Under the pieces are notes generated by a model that searched no databases, was not told the origin of the DNA, and worked only from the letters and a program-made list of their open reading frames with translations. DNA of 64,000 bases, from positions 1 to 64,000 of the forward strand of contig CAXMMQ010000010.1 of the NCBI GenBank assembly GCA_963693035.2, written 5' to 3'. Positions 46,907 through 55,075 of the stretch are shown here, piece by piece (within the stretch, counting starts at the first letter, position 1; each line of letters starts with the position of its first letter). Source of the DNA: Lichenicoccus sp963693035. Its GTDB lineage: Bacteria; Pseudomonadota; Alphaproteobacteria; Acetobacterales; Acetobacteraceae. The position numbers and the translations under genes were made by a program.

Positions 46907-46927
46907 AGTTTGGGCAAGCCAGGGTGG

Positions 46928-48226
46928 TCAGGCCTCGGGCGGCGGCAGCCGTGCAGCAACGCTCCGTGCGTGCGCGTGCAGGCCTTCCGCCGTGGCCAGC
47001 GTCACCGCCGCCGGGCCGATCACCTGCAGGGATGCTGCCCCAGACTCGATCCAGGTCGTGCGCTTGAGGAAGTCATGCACCGACAGTCCCGAGGCGTAGC
47101 GGGCGGCGCCGCTGGTCGGCAGCACATGGTTCGGGCCACCGACATAGTCGCCGATCGCTTCCGGGCAGTCGCGGCCGATGAAGATCGCACCGGCATGGCG
47201 GATGGCGGCGAACAGCGGCGCGGGGTCCGCCAGCATCAGTTGCAGGTGCTCGGGGGCGAGGCGGTTGACGAGCCCGGCCGCCTCCCGCAGCGCGTCGACC
47301 AGGATGATGGCGCCGTGGTCGCGCCAGCTTGCACCCGCGATCGCGCTGCGCGGCAGGCTCGGCAGGATGCGCTGCACCGCGGCTGCGACCGCATCGGCCA
47401 GCGCCACGCTGTCAGTGATCAGAATCGACTGCGCCATCTCGTCATGCTCGGCCTGGGCCAGCAGGTCGAGTGCCACATGCTCCGGATCATTGGCGCCGTC
47501 GGCGACGATGACGACCTCGGAGGGACCGGCGACGCTGTCGATGCCGACATGGCCGAACACCTGGCGCTTGGCCTCCGCGACGTAGGCGTTGCCGGGTCCG
47601 ACGATGCGGTCGACCGGCGCGATCGTTGCGGTACCGTAGGCGAGGGCGGCGACCGCCTGCGCGCCGCCGATCCGGTAGATCTCGCTCACCCCGGCGCGCC
47701 GGGCCGCGGCGAGCACCAGCGGATTGAGCACGTCGCCAGGGGTCGGCACGCACATGGCGATGCTGCCGACGCCGGCGACATGCGCGGGCAGCGCGTTCAT
47801 CAGCACCGAGGAGGGGTAGGCCGCCTTGCCGCCCGGGACGTAGATCCCGACCCGGTCGAGCGGGGTCCAGCGCAGGCCGAGAACCAGGCCGGCGGCATCG
47901 GCGTGGCGCAGGTCGTGCGGCATCTGCAGGCGGTGGAACGCCTCGATGCGGGTTGCAGCGAGGTCGAGTGCGGCGAGCAGGGCCGGCGCCACCGAATGGC
48001 AGGCCTGCTCGATTTCGGCGGCGGTGACGCGCAAGCGATCCGGGGTCAGGGTGAAGCGGTCGTAGCGGCTGGTGTAGTCGCAGAGCGCCGCATCGCCCTC
48101 GCGACGCACGGCGGCGATGATGGACGCGACCGGAGCCTCGACCGGTTCGGAGCCGACCTCGCGTGCGGCGAGCAGGGCGTCGAAGCCGTGGGCGAAGCCG
48201 GCAGTGCTCGTTTCCAGCCGGTTCAT
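46928..48226 (-). CDS. hisD: histidinol dehydrogenase
   Basis: A 432-residue HisD. Landmarks are YVPGGKAAYPSSVLMNALPA, the signature GGAQAVAALAYGTATI with VDRIVGPGNAYVAEAKRQVF, SVAGPSEVVIVAD and the zinc and catalytic region LAPEHLQLML. It converts histidinol to histidine in two NAD-dependent steps. It overlaps hisG by 4 bases, so the two are coupled. This hisG-hisD pair within the murA-infA block is a conserved alphaproteobacterial arrangement. Confidence 0.95.
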   Translation of the reverse strand: MNRLETSTAGFAHGFDALLAAREVGSEPVEAPVASIIAAVRREGDAALCDYTSRYDRFTLTPDRLRVTAAEIEQACHSVAPALLAALDLAATRIEAFHRLQMPHDLRHADAAGLVLGLRWTPLDRVGIYVPGGKAAYPSSVLMNALPAHVAGVGSIAMCVPTPGDVLNPLVLAAARRAGVSEIYRIGGAQAVAALAYGTATIAPVDRIVGPGNAYVAEAKRQVFGHVGIDSVAGPSEVVIVADGANDPEHVALDLLAQAEHDEMAQSILITDSVALADAVAAAVQRILPSLPRSAIAGASWRDHGAIILVDALREAAGLVNRLAPEHLQLMLADPAPLFAAIRHAGAIFIGRDCPEAIGDYVGGPNHVLPTSGAARYASGLSVHDFLKRTTWIESGAASLQVIGPAAVTLATAEGLHAHARSVAARLPPPEA

Positions 48227-48930
48227 GGCGCGGCGAGGGCTGAGCGGAACCGCGCGATCAGGGCGCCGATCGCCTCCGGCTGGGTCTTCAAGGCCGTCCG
48301 GTTGACGATCAGGCGGCTGGTCACTTCGGCGATCACCTCGGTCTCGCGCAATCCGTTCGCGGCCAGCGTCGAGCCGGTCTGCACCAGGTCGACAATCAGG
48401 CGCGAGATGCCAAGCCCGGGTGCCAGCTCCATCGCGCCGTTCAGGTGGACGATGTCGGCGTGGATGCCGCGTCGTGCGAAATGGCGGCGGGCGATGTTGG
48501 GGTATTTGGTGGCGACGCGGACCTGCGACCAGCGCTGCGGATCGTCGGTCGCAGCCAGTGCCTCCGGCTCCGCCACGCTGACGCGGCAGGCGCCGATGCC
48601 GAGGTCGAGCGGGGCGTAGATCTCGGAATAATCGAATTCCATCAGCACGTCGGCGCCGCAGATGCCGATCTGGGCGGCTCCGAAGGCGACGAAGGTGGCG
48701 ACGTCGAAGGGCCGCACCCGGATCACGTCGAGCCTGGCATCGTCGGTCTCGAAGCGCAGGCGCCGGCTGTCCTCGTCGAGGCAGTCGGCGGCGGGAATGA
48801 TGCCGGCCGCGGCCAGCAGCCGGGCGGCGTCCTTCAGGATGCGTCCCTTCGGCAGCGCCAGCACCAGCGGCCTATCATCCTCGAAGGTCGCCTGCGGGAC
48901 CAGAACGGCGGCGGGTGTAAGCGCGGTCAT
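48223..48930 (-). CDS. hisG: ATP phosphoribosyltransferase (short form)
   Basis: A 235-residue catalytic subunit of the short HisG type. Landmarks are VLALPKGRILKDAARLLAAA, IGICGADVLMEFDYSEIYAP and the PRPP loop region (DLVQTGSTLAANGL). It lacks the C-terminal histidine-binding domain of the long form, so feedback control needs a HisZ subunit, which is not in this window. It is the first step of histidine synthesis. Confidence 0.93.
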   Translation of the reverse strand: MTALTPAAVLVPQATFEDDRPLVLALPKGRILKDAARLLAAAGIIPAADCLDEDSRRLRFETDDARLDVIRVRPFDVATFVAFGAAQIGICGADVLMEFDYSEIYAPLDLGIGACRVSVAEPEALAATDDPQRWSQVRVATKYPNIARRHFARRGIHADIVHLNGAMELAPGLGISRLIVDLVQTGSTLAANGLRETEVIAEVTSRLIVNRTALKTQPEAIGALIARFRSALAAP

Positions 48931-49072
48931 GGTGGTTCCGGATCTGCTGCCGGGTCCGGCATGGGGACGATGCCGGTGGCACTAGCATCGCAGGCCTGCG
49001 GCCGGAAGAGCGCGTTGCGCGGGGCCGGCCAGACGAACGGCGGGCGCCTGCCGCCGGGACCCCGGCGCCGTC

Positions 49073-50335
49073 CTACTCGCTGACGCGCTCGATCAGGGCG
49101 CCGCAGCCGGTCAGCTTGTGTTCGACCGCCTCGTAGCCACGGTCAAGATGATAGATCCGGCTGAGCACGGTCTCCCCGGTCGCCGCCAGGGCTGCCAGGA
49201 TCAACGAGAACGAGGCGCGCAGGTCGGTGGCCATCACCGGTGCGCCCGAGAGCGACGGCACGCCGCGTATGATCGCCGAGGCGCCATGCACGTTGATGCG
49301 CGCACCCATCCGGTTGAGTTCCGGGACATGCATGAACCGGTTCTCGAAGATCGTCTCGGTGACCATCGAGGCGCCGTCGGCGACCGAGAGCAGGGCCATG
49401 AACTGCGCCTGCATGTCGGTCGGGAACCCGGGATACGGCTCGGTCATGACGTCGACGCCACGCAGGCCGCCGGTCCGGCGCACATGCAGGGAGCCGGCTT
49501 CCTGCGTCACCGTCACGCCGGCCTCCTCGAGCGCACGCACCACCGCGCCGAGATGCTCGATCTGGCTACCCTGCAGACGCACGTCGCCGCCGGTGATGCC
49601 GACGGCACAGGCATAGGTACTGCACTCGATCCGGTCGGGCAGGATCGCGTGGGTGGCGCCATGCAGCCGGCGGACGCCATCGATGGTGAGTTTGTCGGTG
49701 CCGGCGCCCTCGATCTTCGCCCCCATGGCGACCAGGCAGGCGACGAGATCGCCGATCTCGGGCTCGCGCGCGGCGTTGACGATCTCGGTGCGGCCGTCGG
49801 CGATGCTGGCGGCCATCAGCAGGTTCTCGGTGGCGCCGACCGAGGCGAACGGCAGGACGATGCGGGCGCCGCGTAGCCCGTCTGGAGCGCGCGCATCGAC
49901 ATAGCCGCCTTCGAGCCGGATCTCGGCGCCGAGCGCCTCGAGGCCCTTGAGGTGCAGGTCGACCGGCCTGGTGCCGATCGCGCAGCCGCCGGGCAGCGAG
50001 ACGCGTGCCTCGCCGCAGCGGGCGAGCAGCGGACCGAGCACCAGGATGGAGGCGCGCATCTTGGAGACGATTTCGTACGGCGCTTCTGTCGAGGTGATCT
50101 CGCCGCCGATCGACAGGCTGAAGCTGTCGCCGCCGGCATCCTCGACCGCGACGCCATGCTGCCGCAGCAGCTCGGCCATGGTCGCGATGTCGGCAATGCG
50201 CGGCACGTTGCTCAGCACCAGCCGCTCACTGGTCAGCAGCCCCGCGGTCAGCAACGGCAGCGCCGCGTTCTTCGCGCCGCCGATGCGTATGGCGCCATGC
50301 AGCGGGCGGCCGCCGCGTATCAGGAAACGGTCCAT
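49073..50335 (-). CDS. murA: UDP-N-acetylglucosamine 1-carboxyvinyltransferase
   Basis: A 420-residue MurA. It begins MDRFLIRGGRPLHGAIRIGG with the Lys-Asn pair in GGAKNAALP. The catalytic Cys loop reads SLPGGCAIGTRPVDLH. Later come GFPTDMQAQFMALLSVADG and the end RGYEAVEHKLTGCGA. It transfers enolpyruvate to UDP-GlcNAc, the first committed peptidoglycan step. The Cys version of the loop predicts fosfomycin sensitivity at target level. Dcd lies 57 bases upstream on the same strand. Confidence 0.96.
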   Translation of the reverse strand: MDRFLIRGGRPLHGAIRIGGAKNAALPLLTAGLLTSERLVLSNVPRIADIATMAELLRQHGVAVEDAGGDSFSLSIGGEITSTEAPYEIVSKMRASILVLGPLLARCGEARVSLPGGCAIGTRPVDLHLKGLEALGAEIRLEGGYVDARAPDGLRGARIVLPFASVGATENLLMAASIADGRTEIVNAAREPEIGDLVACLVAMGAKIEGAGTDKLTIDGVRRLHGATHAILPDRIECSTYACAVGITGGDVRLQGSQIEHLGAVVRALEEAGVTVTQEAGSLHVRRTGGLRGVDVMTEPYPGFPTDMQAQFMALLSVADGASMVTETIFENRFMHVPELNRMGARINVHGASAIIRGVPSLSGAPVMATDLRASFSLILAALAATGETVLSRIYHLDRGYEAVEHKLTGCGALIERVSE

Positions 50336-50392
50336 CAGGCTCTCTTCATGGTCTGGATCAGCCGAAGTCAGGGTCGGTCAGAGCAGGGTCGC

Positions 50393-50947
50393 TCAGAGTC
50401 TGGGAATTGCGACACCGCGCTGCCGCATGTACTTGCCGTTTCGATCGGCGTAACTGACCTCGCATGGACCGGCACCCTGCAGGAAGAGAAACTGACAGAT
50501 GCCTTCATTGGCATAGATGCGGGCCGGCAGCGGCGTGGTGTTGCTGATCTCGATGGTGACCTGGCCTTCCCACTCCGGTTCCAGCGGGGTCACGTTGACG
50601 ATGATCCCGCAGCGCGCATAGGTCGACTTGCCGAGGCAGACCACGAGCACGTCGCGCGGGACGCGGAAATACTCGATGGTATGCGCCAGCGCGAAGCTGT
50701 TCGGCGGGATGATGCAGACCGGGGTGGTGCGATCGACGAAGCTGTCCGGCCGGAAGTCCTTCGGATCTATGATGGCGCTGTCGACATTGGTGAAGATCTT
50801 GAACTGGTCCGAGACGCGCGCGTCGTAACCGTACGAGGAGAGGCCGTAGCTGATCACGCCGGCCCGCCGCTGGGTCTCCACGAACGGCTCGATCATCGCG
50901 TGCTCGGTGGCCATCCGCCGGATCCAGCTATCGGGCATAACCGGCAT
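50393..50947 (-). CDS. dcd: dCTP deaminase
   Basis: A 184-residue Dcd. Landmarks are MPDSWIRRMATEHAMIEPFV, SYGLSSYGYDARVSDQFKIF and the catalytic region VTPLEPEWEGQVTIEISNTT with the essential Glu. It makes dUTP from dCTP for thymidylate synthesis. The ATG at 50947 gives the usual family length; an in-frame ATG three codons later is also possible. It follows the small basic protein by about 100 bases. Confidence 0.95.
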   Translation of the reverse strand: MPVMPDSWIRRMATEHAMIEPFVETQRRAGVISYGLSSYGYDARVSDQFKIFTNVDSAIIDPKDFRPDSFVDRTTPVCIIPPNSFALAHTIEYFRVPRDVLVVCLGKSTYARCGIIVNVTPLEPEWEGQVTIEISNTTPLPARIYANEGICQFLFLQGAGPCEVSYADRNGKYMRQRGVAIPRL

Positions 50948-51046
50948 CGGCCTGAATTCCTTGCGGGTTCTGAGAGCGCCTCGGGCGCGGGTCCGTGCAT
51001 CCCTAGACGCGGGCACGGCGGTTCCGCAACCTAACGCCGGAGGCAT

Positions 51047-51244
51047 TCAGCGATCGGGATCATCTGGCCCGGGGTTGCCGGTCGCATCCGGTGGCTGTGC
51101 GGCTGACTTGCCGTCGTTGGCGCTGCGCAGCCGGCCCTGCTGTTTGCGGCGGCGCAGGTTCTCGCGCAATGCCGCCGCCTGCCTTTCTTCGCGTCGGACC
51201 GTCTCGGTCACCCCACGGGCCGGCGTCTCCGGCGGCTCGCTCAC
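51047..51244 (-). CDS. small conserved basic protein of the murA/dcd neighbourhood
   Basis: A 65-residue protein with GTG start. The core AAALRENLRRRKQQGR is a short basic helix known from small proteins encoded beside murA in many alphaproteobacteria; no function is assigned. The tail is acidic and Pro-rich (PGPDDPDR). It is probably real because of the conserved helix and position, but it is short. Confidence 0.6.
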   Translation of the reverse strand: MSEPPETPARGVTETVRREERQAAALRENLRRRKQQGRLRSANDGKSAAQPPDATGNPGPDDPDR

Positions 51245-51459
51245 CGCCCTCTGCCCCGGGCCAGAAGGCAGGTCCTGATCGGGGTTGTGCTCCCCGGTGG
51301 AAGGTGTGCGGCGCGCATGGCCTGGAGTAGGCGAGCGGACGGGCCGGGATCAAGCATCGCGGGGCGCCGCGGCGCTTCAGTTGTGCCGGCCTGATCAAGT
51401 GGTCCCCGGTGGCGAAGATGGAATGCTGTGGCATACTGCTTCGGCGAGGGGAGGCTACG

Positions 51460-51723
51460 ATGCCGACAGCAATGGACATGCATCGGGAGTTGGTCCAACT
51501 CCTCGGCGGCTATGCGCTGACGGACAAGGATCGTGTCGCCACGCTGCAGGAGGCGATGCGTCGCATTGCGGACGACTGCCTGGCAAACGAGTCCGGCGAC
51601 GAGGCGATGGCGCGGATCCGGCGGCTCGCCGTGGCTGCCGTTCACGCGACGACCTACATCAAGGACCCGTTCTCCATCGGCGCTGCCAGCCAGGATCAGG
51701 TCCCGACGGCGGAGCGGCTCTGA
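51460..51723 (+). CDS. small hypothetical protein beside the tRNA-Thr island
   Basis: An 87-residue protein that I do not recognise. It is mainly helical (ELVQLLGGYALTDKDRVATL, then RIRRLAVAAVHATTYIKDPF). A good ribosome site (GAGGGGAGG, 51445-51453) precedes the ATG at 51460. It ends 6 bases before the left att repeat, so it flanks the island rather than being inside it. Confidence 0.5.
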   Translation: MPTAMDMHRELVQLLGGYALTDKDRVATLQEAMRRIADDCLANESGDEAMARIRRLAVAAVHATTYIKDPFSIGAASQDQVPTAERL

Positions 51724-51728
51724 CGCTC

Positions 51729-51770
51729 TGGTGCTGCTGCAGGGACTCGAACCCTGGACCTCTCCCTTAC
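51729..51770. repeat. left attachment-site repeat (attL-like) of the tRNA-Thr island
   Basis: This 42-bp stretch is identical to the 3' part of tRNA-Thr at 54121-54162, including the encoded CCA, the T arm and part of the anticodon arm. The similarity stops abruptly at 51771. It is not a complete tRNA. It marks the far end of an element integrated at tRNA-Thr. Confidence 0.85.
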
Positions 51771-51865
51771 TAAAACTGAGACCCCAGGTTAGCACGTTGG
51801 TCAATCACTAGGCTGTAGACCAGTTTTTGCCGTCATCCACATCTGTAACAGCCACTAACAGAGCA

Positions 51866-51879
51866 ATTGCTCCGTTTAT
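51866..51879 (+). repeat. inner inverted repeat of the island, left copy
   Basis: ATTGCTCCGTTTAT here is the reverse complement of 54058-54071 near the other island end. It sits about 96 bases inside the left att repeat and could be an arm-type integrase site. Confidence 0.55.
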
Positions 51880-51925
51880 CCGGAACAGTTTTCGCGTAGT
51901 TTCGGAACAGCACCGCTACCTTCCG

Positions 51926-52590
51926 TCAAGAGCGTATCTTGACCAAAGCGGCCGAGGCACGGCGCAAATACTCGGGGTTGTGGTGCGCGTAGATTTCGCC
52001 GGTGGTGGCCTCGTCGGTGTGGCCCAAGTAGAGCGAGATCTCGCGCATCGGCACGCCGGCCATTGCCATCCAGGTGGCGCTGGTATGGCGCAGGGTATGG
52101 CCGTCACCTTCTGCAGTCCGGCACGGCGCACGGCAGCCCTGAACCCGTTCGTGACGCTGGCGACTTGCCGGCCGGCATGCTCGATCACGTAGGGGCAGGT
52201 TGCTGCCTAGCGGCCGCGGCGCATGGCGGCGAGCAGGTCGGGGTTCATCGGAATGATGGCCCGCTCCTTCTTCCCCACGCCGTCGCCAAGGTCGATCAGG
52301 CCGGTCTCGAAGTCCACCTGGCTCCAGGTCAGATCCAGCAGGGCGCCACGCCGGGCGCCGGTGTGCAGTGCGAGCTCGATCAAAAGCCGCACGTGCAGGG
52401 CCTGGGCGGCGTCGAGCAGCGGGTCGTATTCGTCGCGGGTGAGCCACCGGTCCCGTGGCTTCGGCTGCGGCGGGGCAGGGACGTAGGGCTCGTGGCTGAT
52501 CCACTTCTGCCGCGCGGCCCAACGCAGGGCAGCGTGTAGCGTGAGCACCTCGGATGATGGTGCCGTTGCATGCCGGGGTGGAGGGGCTGC
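51926..52590 (-). pseudogene. tyrosine recombinase (integrase), truncated and broken
   Basis: The catalytic half of a phage/island-type tyrosine recombinase can be read: SSEVLTLHAALRWAA (core-binding domain end), WLTRDEYDPLLDAAQ, then the first catalytic Arg in HTGARRGALLDLTW, the HxxR box GHTLRHTSATWMAM, and LGHTDEATTGEIYAHH with the Tyr nucleophile. The N-terminal arm-binding part is missing where the gene meets the GT61 stop. An in-frame TAG lies at 52207-52209 and a frame change near 52109. Three independent defects make this a real pseudogene. It normally would recombine the tRNA-Thr att site. Confidence 0.85.
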
Positions 52591-52597
52591 GGGCGGT

Positions 52598-53623
52598 CTA
52601 AGCCTCGCACGCCATGAGAGCGCGATCGAGCAGCGCTCGTGCCACACCGATGGGATCGGCGAGAACGAAGTTGTTGTGAAAGGCGCCATCCCGGCCTTTG
52701 TTCGTCATCCCAGATGGGGCGTAACAATGGTCGACGTCGCCCTGGTTCAGCCAGTCGAGGATCAGCTGGTTCGACCAGACTTTCGATCCATGGTCGAGGA
52801 TGATAGCGCGGGATCTCGGCACAAAGATCGCCGTATGGAAGGCCGAGCCGCCGATGCCATAGATCACCGTCCGGTCTCGCCATAGCCGCACCTGCGCAGC
52901 CAGTGTCAAGGTCTCGGGGCAGACGACATCGGCGCCCAGGCGGATGAGCTCGTCTACCAGCTCGGCCTCGTTCACCACGCGGGACACGCCACGCGCGACC
53001 TTGTGTTTCGACAGGTAGAGCGGGCGCCGATCCGGGGCGACTGGCGGCTGGTTCTTGGTCAGGCCGTGACCGACGCGATGGCAGAGGCGGGCATAGGCGA
53101 GGTGGCCAAGGTTATTTTCCTCGAAGCTCAGCGCCGGAACTGTGATGCGCTCGAAGCGGGCGCCCTCCGGGAACCTCACGAACTGCTCGGGACGGAGCCC
53201 AAGCGCGCCGTAGATTGCCGCCACATAGGGCACCCGGAACAGGTCCTCGGGTGAGGATGGGCCGCTATAGACGAACCGTGTTGTCTCGCCGACGACGAGC
53301 GGCAGAGACCAGAACCGTGGCAAGCCGTCGAGCAGAAAATGCCCGTAGTGGTGCTCTTGCAAAGAGCCGGCAAAGATGTAGTCGAAGCCGCGGGGCGCGT
53401 CGGCGAGTGGTTCCGGCAGACGCTGCAGGACGCCCTGCGGCGCGTTCGGCCCGTCGAGCCCCATATAGATGACCGCCTCGGGAACAGCGCGCCCGTTGCT
53501 GTGGAACAGCTCTGTCGCACCCCGGGTGCCCGGGTAGAAGCTGACGTTATCGGCTTCCCGAATGGGCGGATCTTCGGCCACGAGTAGATGACCGCCGTGG
53601 ACGCTCTCGCACTCGGACAGCAT
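52598..53623 (-). CDS. glycosyltransferase family 61 protein
   Basis: A 341-residue GT61 (DUF563) protein, cargo of the tRNA-Thr island. Family text is visible: SLQEHHYGHFLLDGLPRFW, then RRPLYLSKHKVARGVSRVVN followed by NEAELVDELIRLGADVV, and YGIGGSAFHTAIFVPRSRAI. In Acetobacteraceae such proteins are common in exopolysaccharide or surface glycan loci. No signal peptide or membrane helix is seen. It ends where the broken integrase begins. The sugar donor is unknown. Confidence 0.8.
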   Translation of the reverse strand: MLSECESVHGGHLLVAEDPPIREADNVSFYPGTRGATELFHSNGRAVPEAVIYMGLDGPNAPQGVLQRLPEPLADAPRGFDYIFAGSLQEHHYGHFLLDGLPRFWSLPLVVGETTRFVYSGPSSPEDLFRVPYVAAIYGALGLRPEQFVRFPEGARFERITVPALSFEENNLGHLAYARLCHRVGHGLTKNQPPVAPDRRPLYLSKHKVARGVSRVVNEAELVDELIRLGADVVCPETLTLAAQVRLWRDRTVIYGIGGSAFHTAIFVPRSRAIILDHGSKVWSNQLILDWLNQGDVDHCYAPSGMTNKGRDGAFHNNFVLADPIGVARALLDRALMACEA

Positions 53624-54120
53624 GGAACCATCACGTCTCGAATGCGCGTGACGGTCAAGAACCGATGTCCATGAACTCGCGCACGCTTGTGCAGCAGATC
53701 CCGCAGGGTCTCATGGCTCCGCGTCTCGCCGCGTCTGGGGCACTAGTCGGCCGGCGCTTTGCTTACGGTCCACCTCCGCAGTTCTATATGACGGCCTGGC
53801 CGGATCGTGATACGCGCGCCCCGCCATCACGGTGATGGTCCGCTCGCGGCTGCCGCAGGCGCAGCGCATCGGCAGCTCGATCAGCGCCAGTTCGCCGCGC
53901 CCGGCCGCGAAGGTCCAGCGGCGTCGCCCGGTCGCAGCGGCTGCACCGGACCAGCACGCTATGGCCGCTCTCGTGGGTGCTGCGAATTGTAGGCAGCGGC
54001 GTGTCCTGGTGGCGGTCGCGGGGCAGGGGCTTCAGGCCTGAACCGGCTCTCGAAGCAATAAACGGAGCAATCGGTCCGTTAATCCTGTGGATAAACCGTG
54101 TATGAAATCGGCTAAGTGCT
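53624..54120. other. island DNA with a broken zinc-ribbon frame, no intact gene
   Basis: On the minus strand about 53780-54000 two frames together resemble a small zinc-binding protein: VRCSRCDRATPLDL in one, ELALIELPMRCACGSRERTI in the next. This two-CxxC pattern is common in small island or phage proteins. A frame change separates the pairs. The rest shows nothing recognisable, except the inner inverted repeat at 54058-54071. Confidence 0.4.
54058..54071 (-). repeat. inner inverted repeat of the island, right copy
   Basis: ATAAACGGAGCAAT is the exact reverse complement of the left copy at 51866-51879. It lies about 50 bases inside the tRNA-Thr end. Confidence 0.55.
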
Positions 54121-54195
<75 letters not shown>

Positions 54196-54220
54196 TTCGT
54201 CCGTGGAGGTGGCGCGCTAC

Positions 54221-54874
54221 CTAGCTTCTCGCCGGAGCTGGCGCAAGAGGATCGGCGCCGTAGGCCTTCAGGAACAGGCGCACCGCTGCCTGCACGACCT
54301 GGTCGATCTCCTCCGGCGAGGTGGTCTGGGTGAGTTGCAGGCGGCGCTGCATGGTGATGCGGGTCTGGCACAGGGCGAAGAACTGCTCGGCTGCGATGGT
54401 GGTGTCTGGCACCTCGAGCAGGCCGGCCTCGATGCGGCGGGCCAGCCAGGATTCCATGAAGCGGATCGCCCGACGCGGGCCGGCCTCGTAGAAGATCTCT
54501 GCCAGATGAGGGAATTTACCGGCCTCCGAGATGATGATTCTATACAGCATCAGGTTGCCGGTCGAGAGGATCATTTCCATCATGCGCAGGCCGATGCCGT
54601 GCAGCGTGATGGCGAGGTCGCTCTCCTCCTGGGCGATCTGGAAGATCGTCGCCAGGGTCTGGGACGCCTTTTGCTCGACGAAGGCCGCGAACAGTGCCGA
54701 CTTGCTTTCGAAATAGTTGTAGAGGGTGCCCTTGGACACGCTCGCCTGCACGGCGATCCGCGACATGCTGGCGCCCTCGTAGCCGCACTCCGTGAATACC
54801 GTCTCGGCGCCGGCGATGATCTGCTGCCGCTTGACGGCCGGCTGCTCCTCTGGCGCCTGGATCTGGGGATGCAC
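54221..54874 (-). CDS. TetR family transcriptional regulator
   Basis: A TetR-type repressor. The DNA-binding part reads RQQIIAGAETVFTECGYEGA then VQASVSKGTLYNYFESKSAL; the C-terminal ligand domain includes IISEAGKFPHLAEIFYEAGP. I chose the GTG at 54874 (217 residues) because AGGAG stands about 10 bases upstream and the length is normal. The frame is open to a TTG at 54991, but that would place the operator on the ribosome site. It is divergent from the outer-membrane efflux gene and probably represses it. Confidence 0.85.
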   Translation of the reverse strand: MHPQIQAPEEQPAVKRQQIIAGAETVFTECGYEGASMSRIAVQASVSKGTLYNYFESKSALFAAFVEQKASQTLATIFQIAQEESDLAITLHGIGLRMMEMILSTGNLMLYRIIISEAGKFPHLAEIFYEAGPRRAIRFMESWLARRIEAGLLEVPDTTIAAEQFFALCQTRITMQRRLQLTQTTSPEEIDQVVQAAVRLFLKAYGADPLAPAPARS

Positions 54875-54993
54875 CGCTGCGGTTCTCCTGGCGGCAGACG
54901 CAGATGGGGTACGCGCGCGTGCCGGGCGACCGGAGTCTGTGCTGATTGGCAGCCCGGTTTGACGATCCGGGTAAAGCCGATAGGTTGTCAACG

Positions 54994-55014
54994 CTGACCG
55001 AACCGGTCGGTCAG
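54994..55014. promoter_or_regulatory. palindromic operator between tetR-type gene and efflux gene
   Basis: CTGACCGA (54994-55001) and TCGGTCAG (55007-55014) form a perfect inverted repeat with 5 bases between, in the divergent intergenic region. The GACCGNNCGGTC style is typical of TetR/AcrR operators. Binding by the adjacent regulator is inferred. Confidence 0.7.
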
Positions 55015-55075
55015 TCGGCTCTGAGGTGCCCGGGCCGGGAGGTCGGGTCTCGGCGCCATTCGGGGGAGTATCCGG

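Larger units (their letters stand above)
51771..54120. mobile_element. small degenerate genomic island integrated in tRNA-Thr
   Basis: The DNA between the two 42-bp repeats is 2350 bp long. It carries a broken tyrosine recombinase, a GT61 glycosyltransferase and a broken zinc-ribbon frame, all on the minus strand. Near both inner ends a 14-bp sequence ATTGCTCCGTTTAT occurs in inverted orientation (51866-51879 and the complement at 54058-54071). The element is probably immobile because its integrase is dead. Confidence 0.7.

Noticed and set aside
51729..51770. Considered as a second tRNA-Thr gene
   Set aside because: Only the 3' part of the cloverleaf is present; D arm and 5' acceptor are missing. 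It is the att duplicate.
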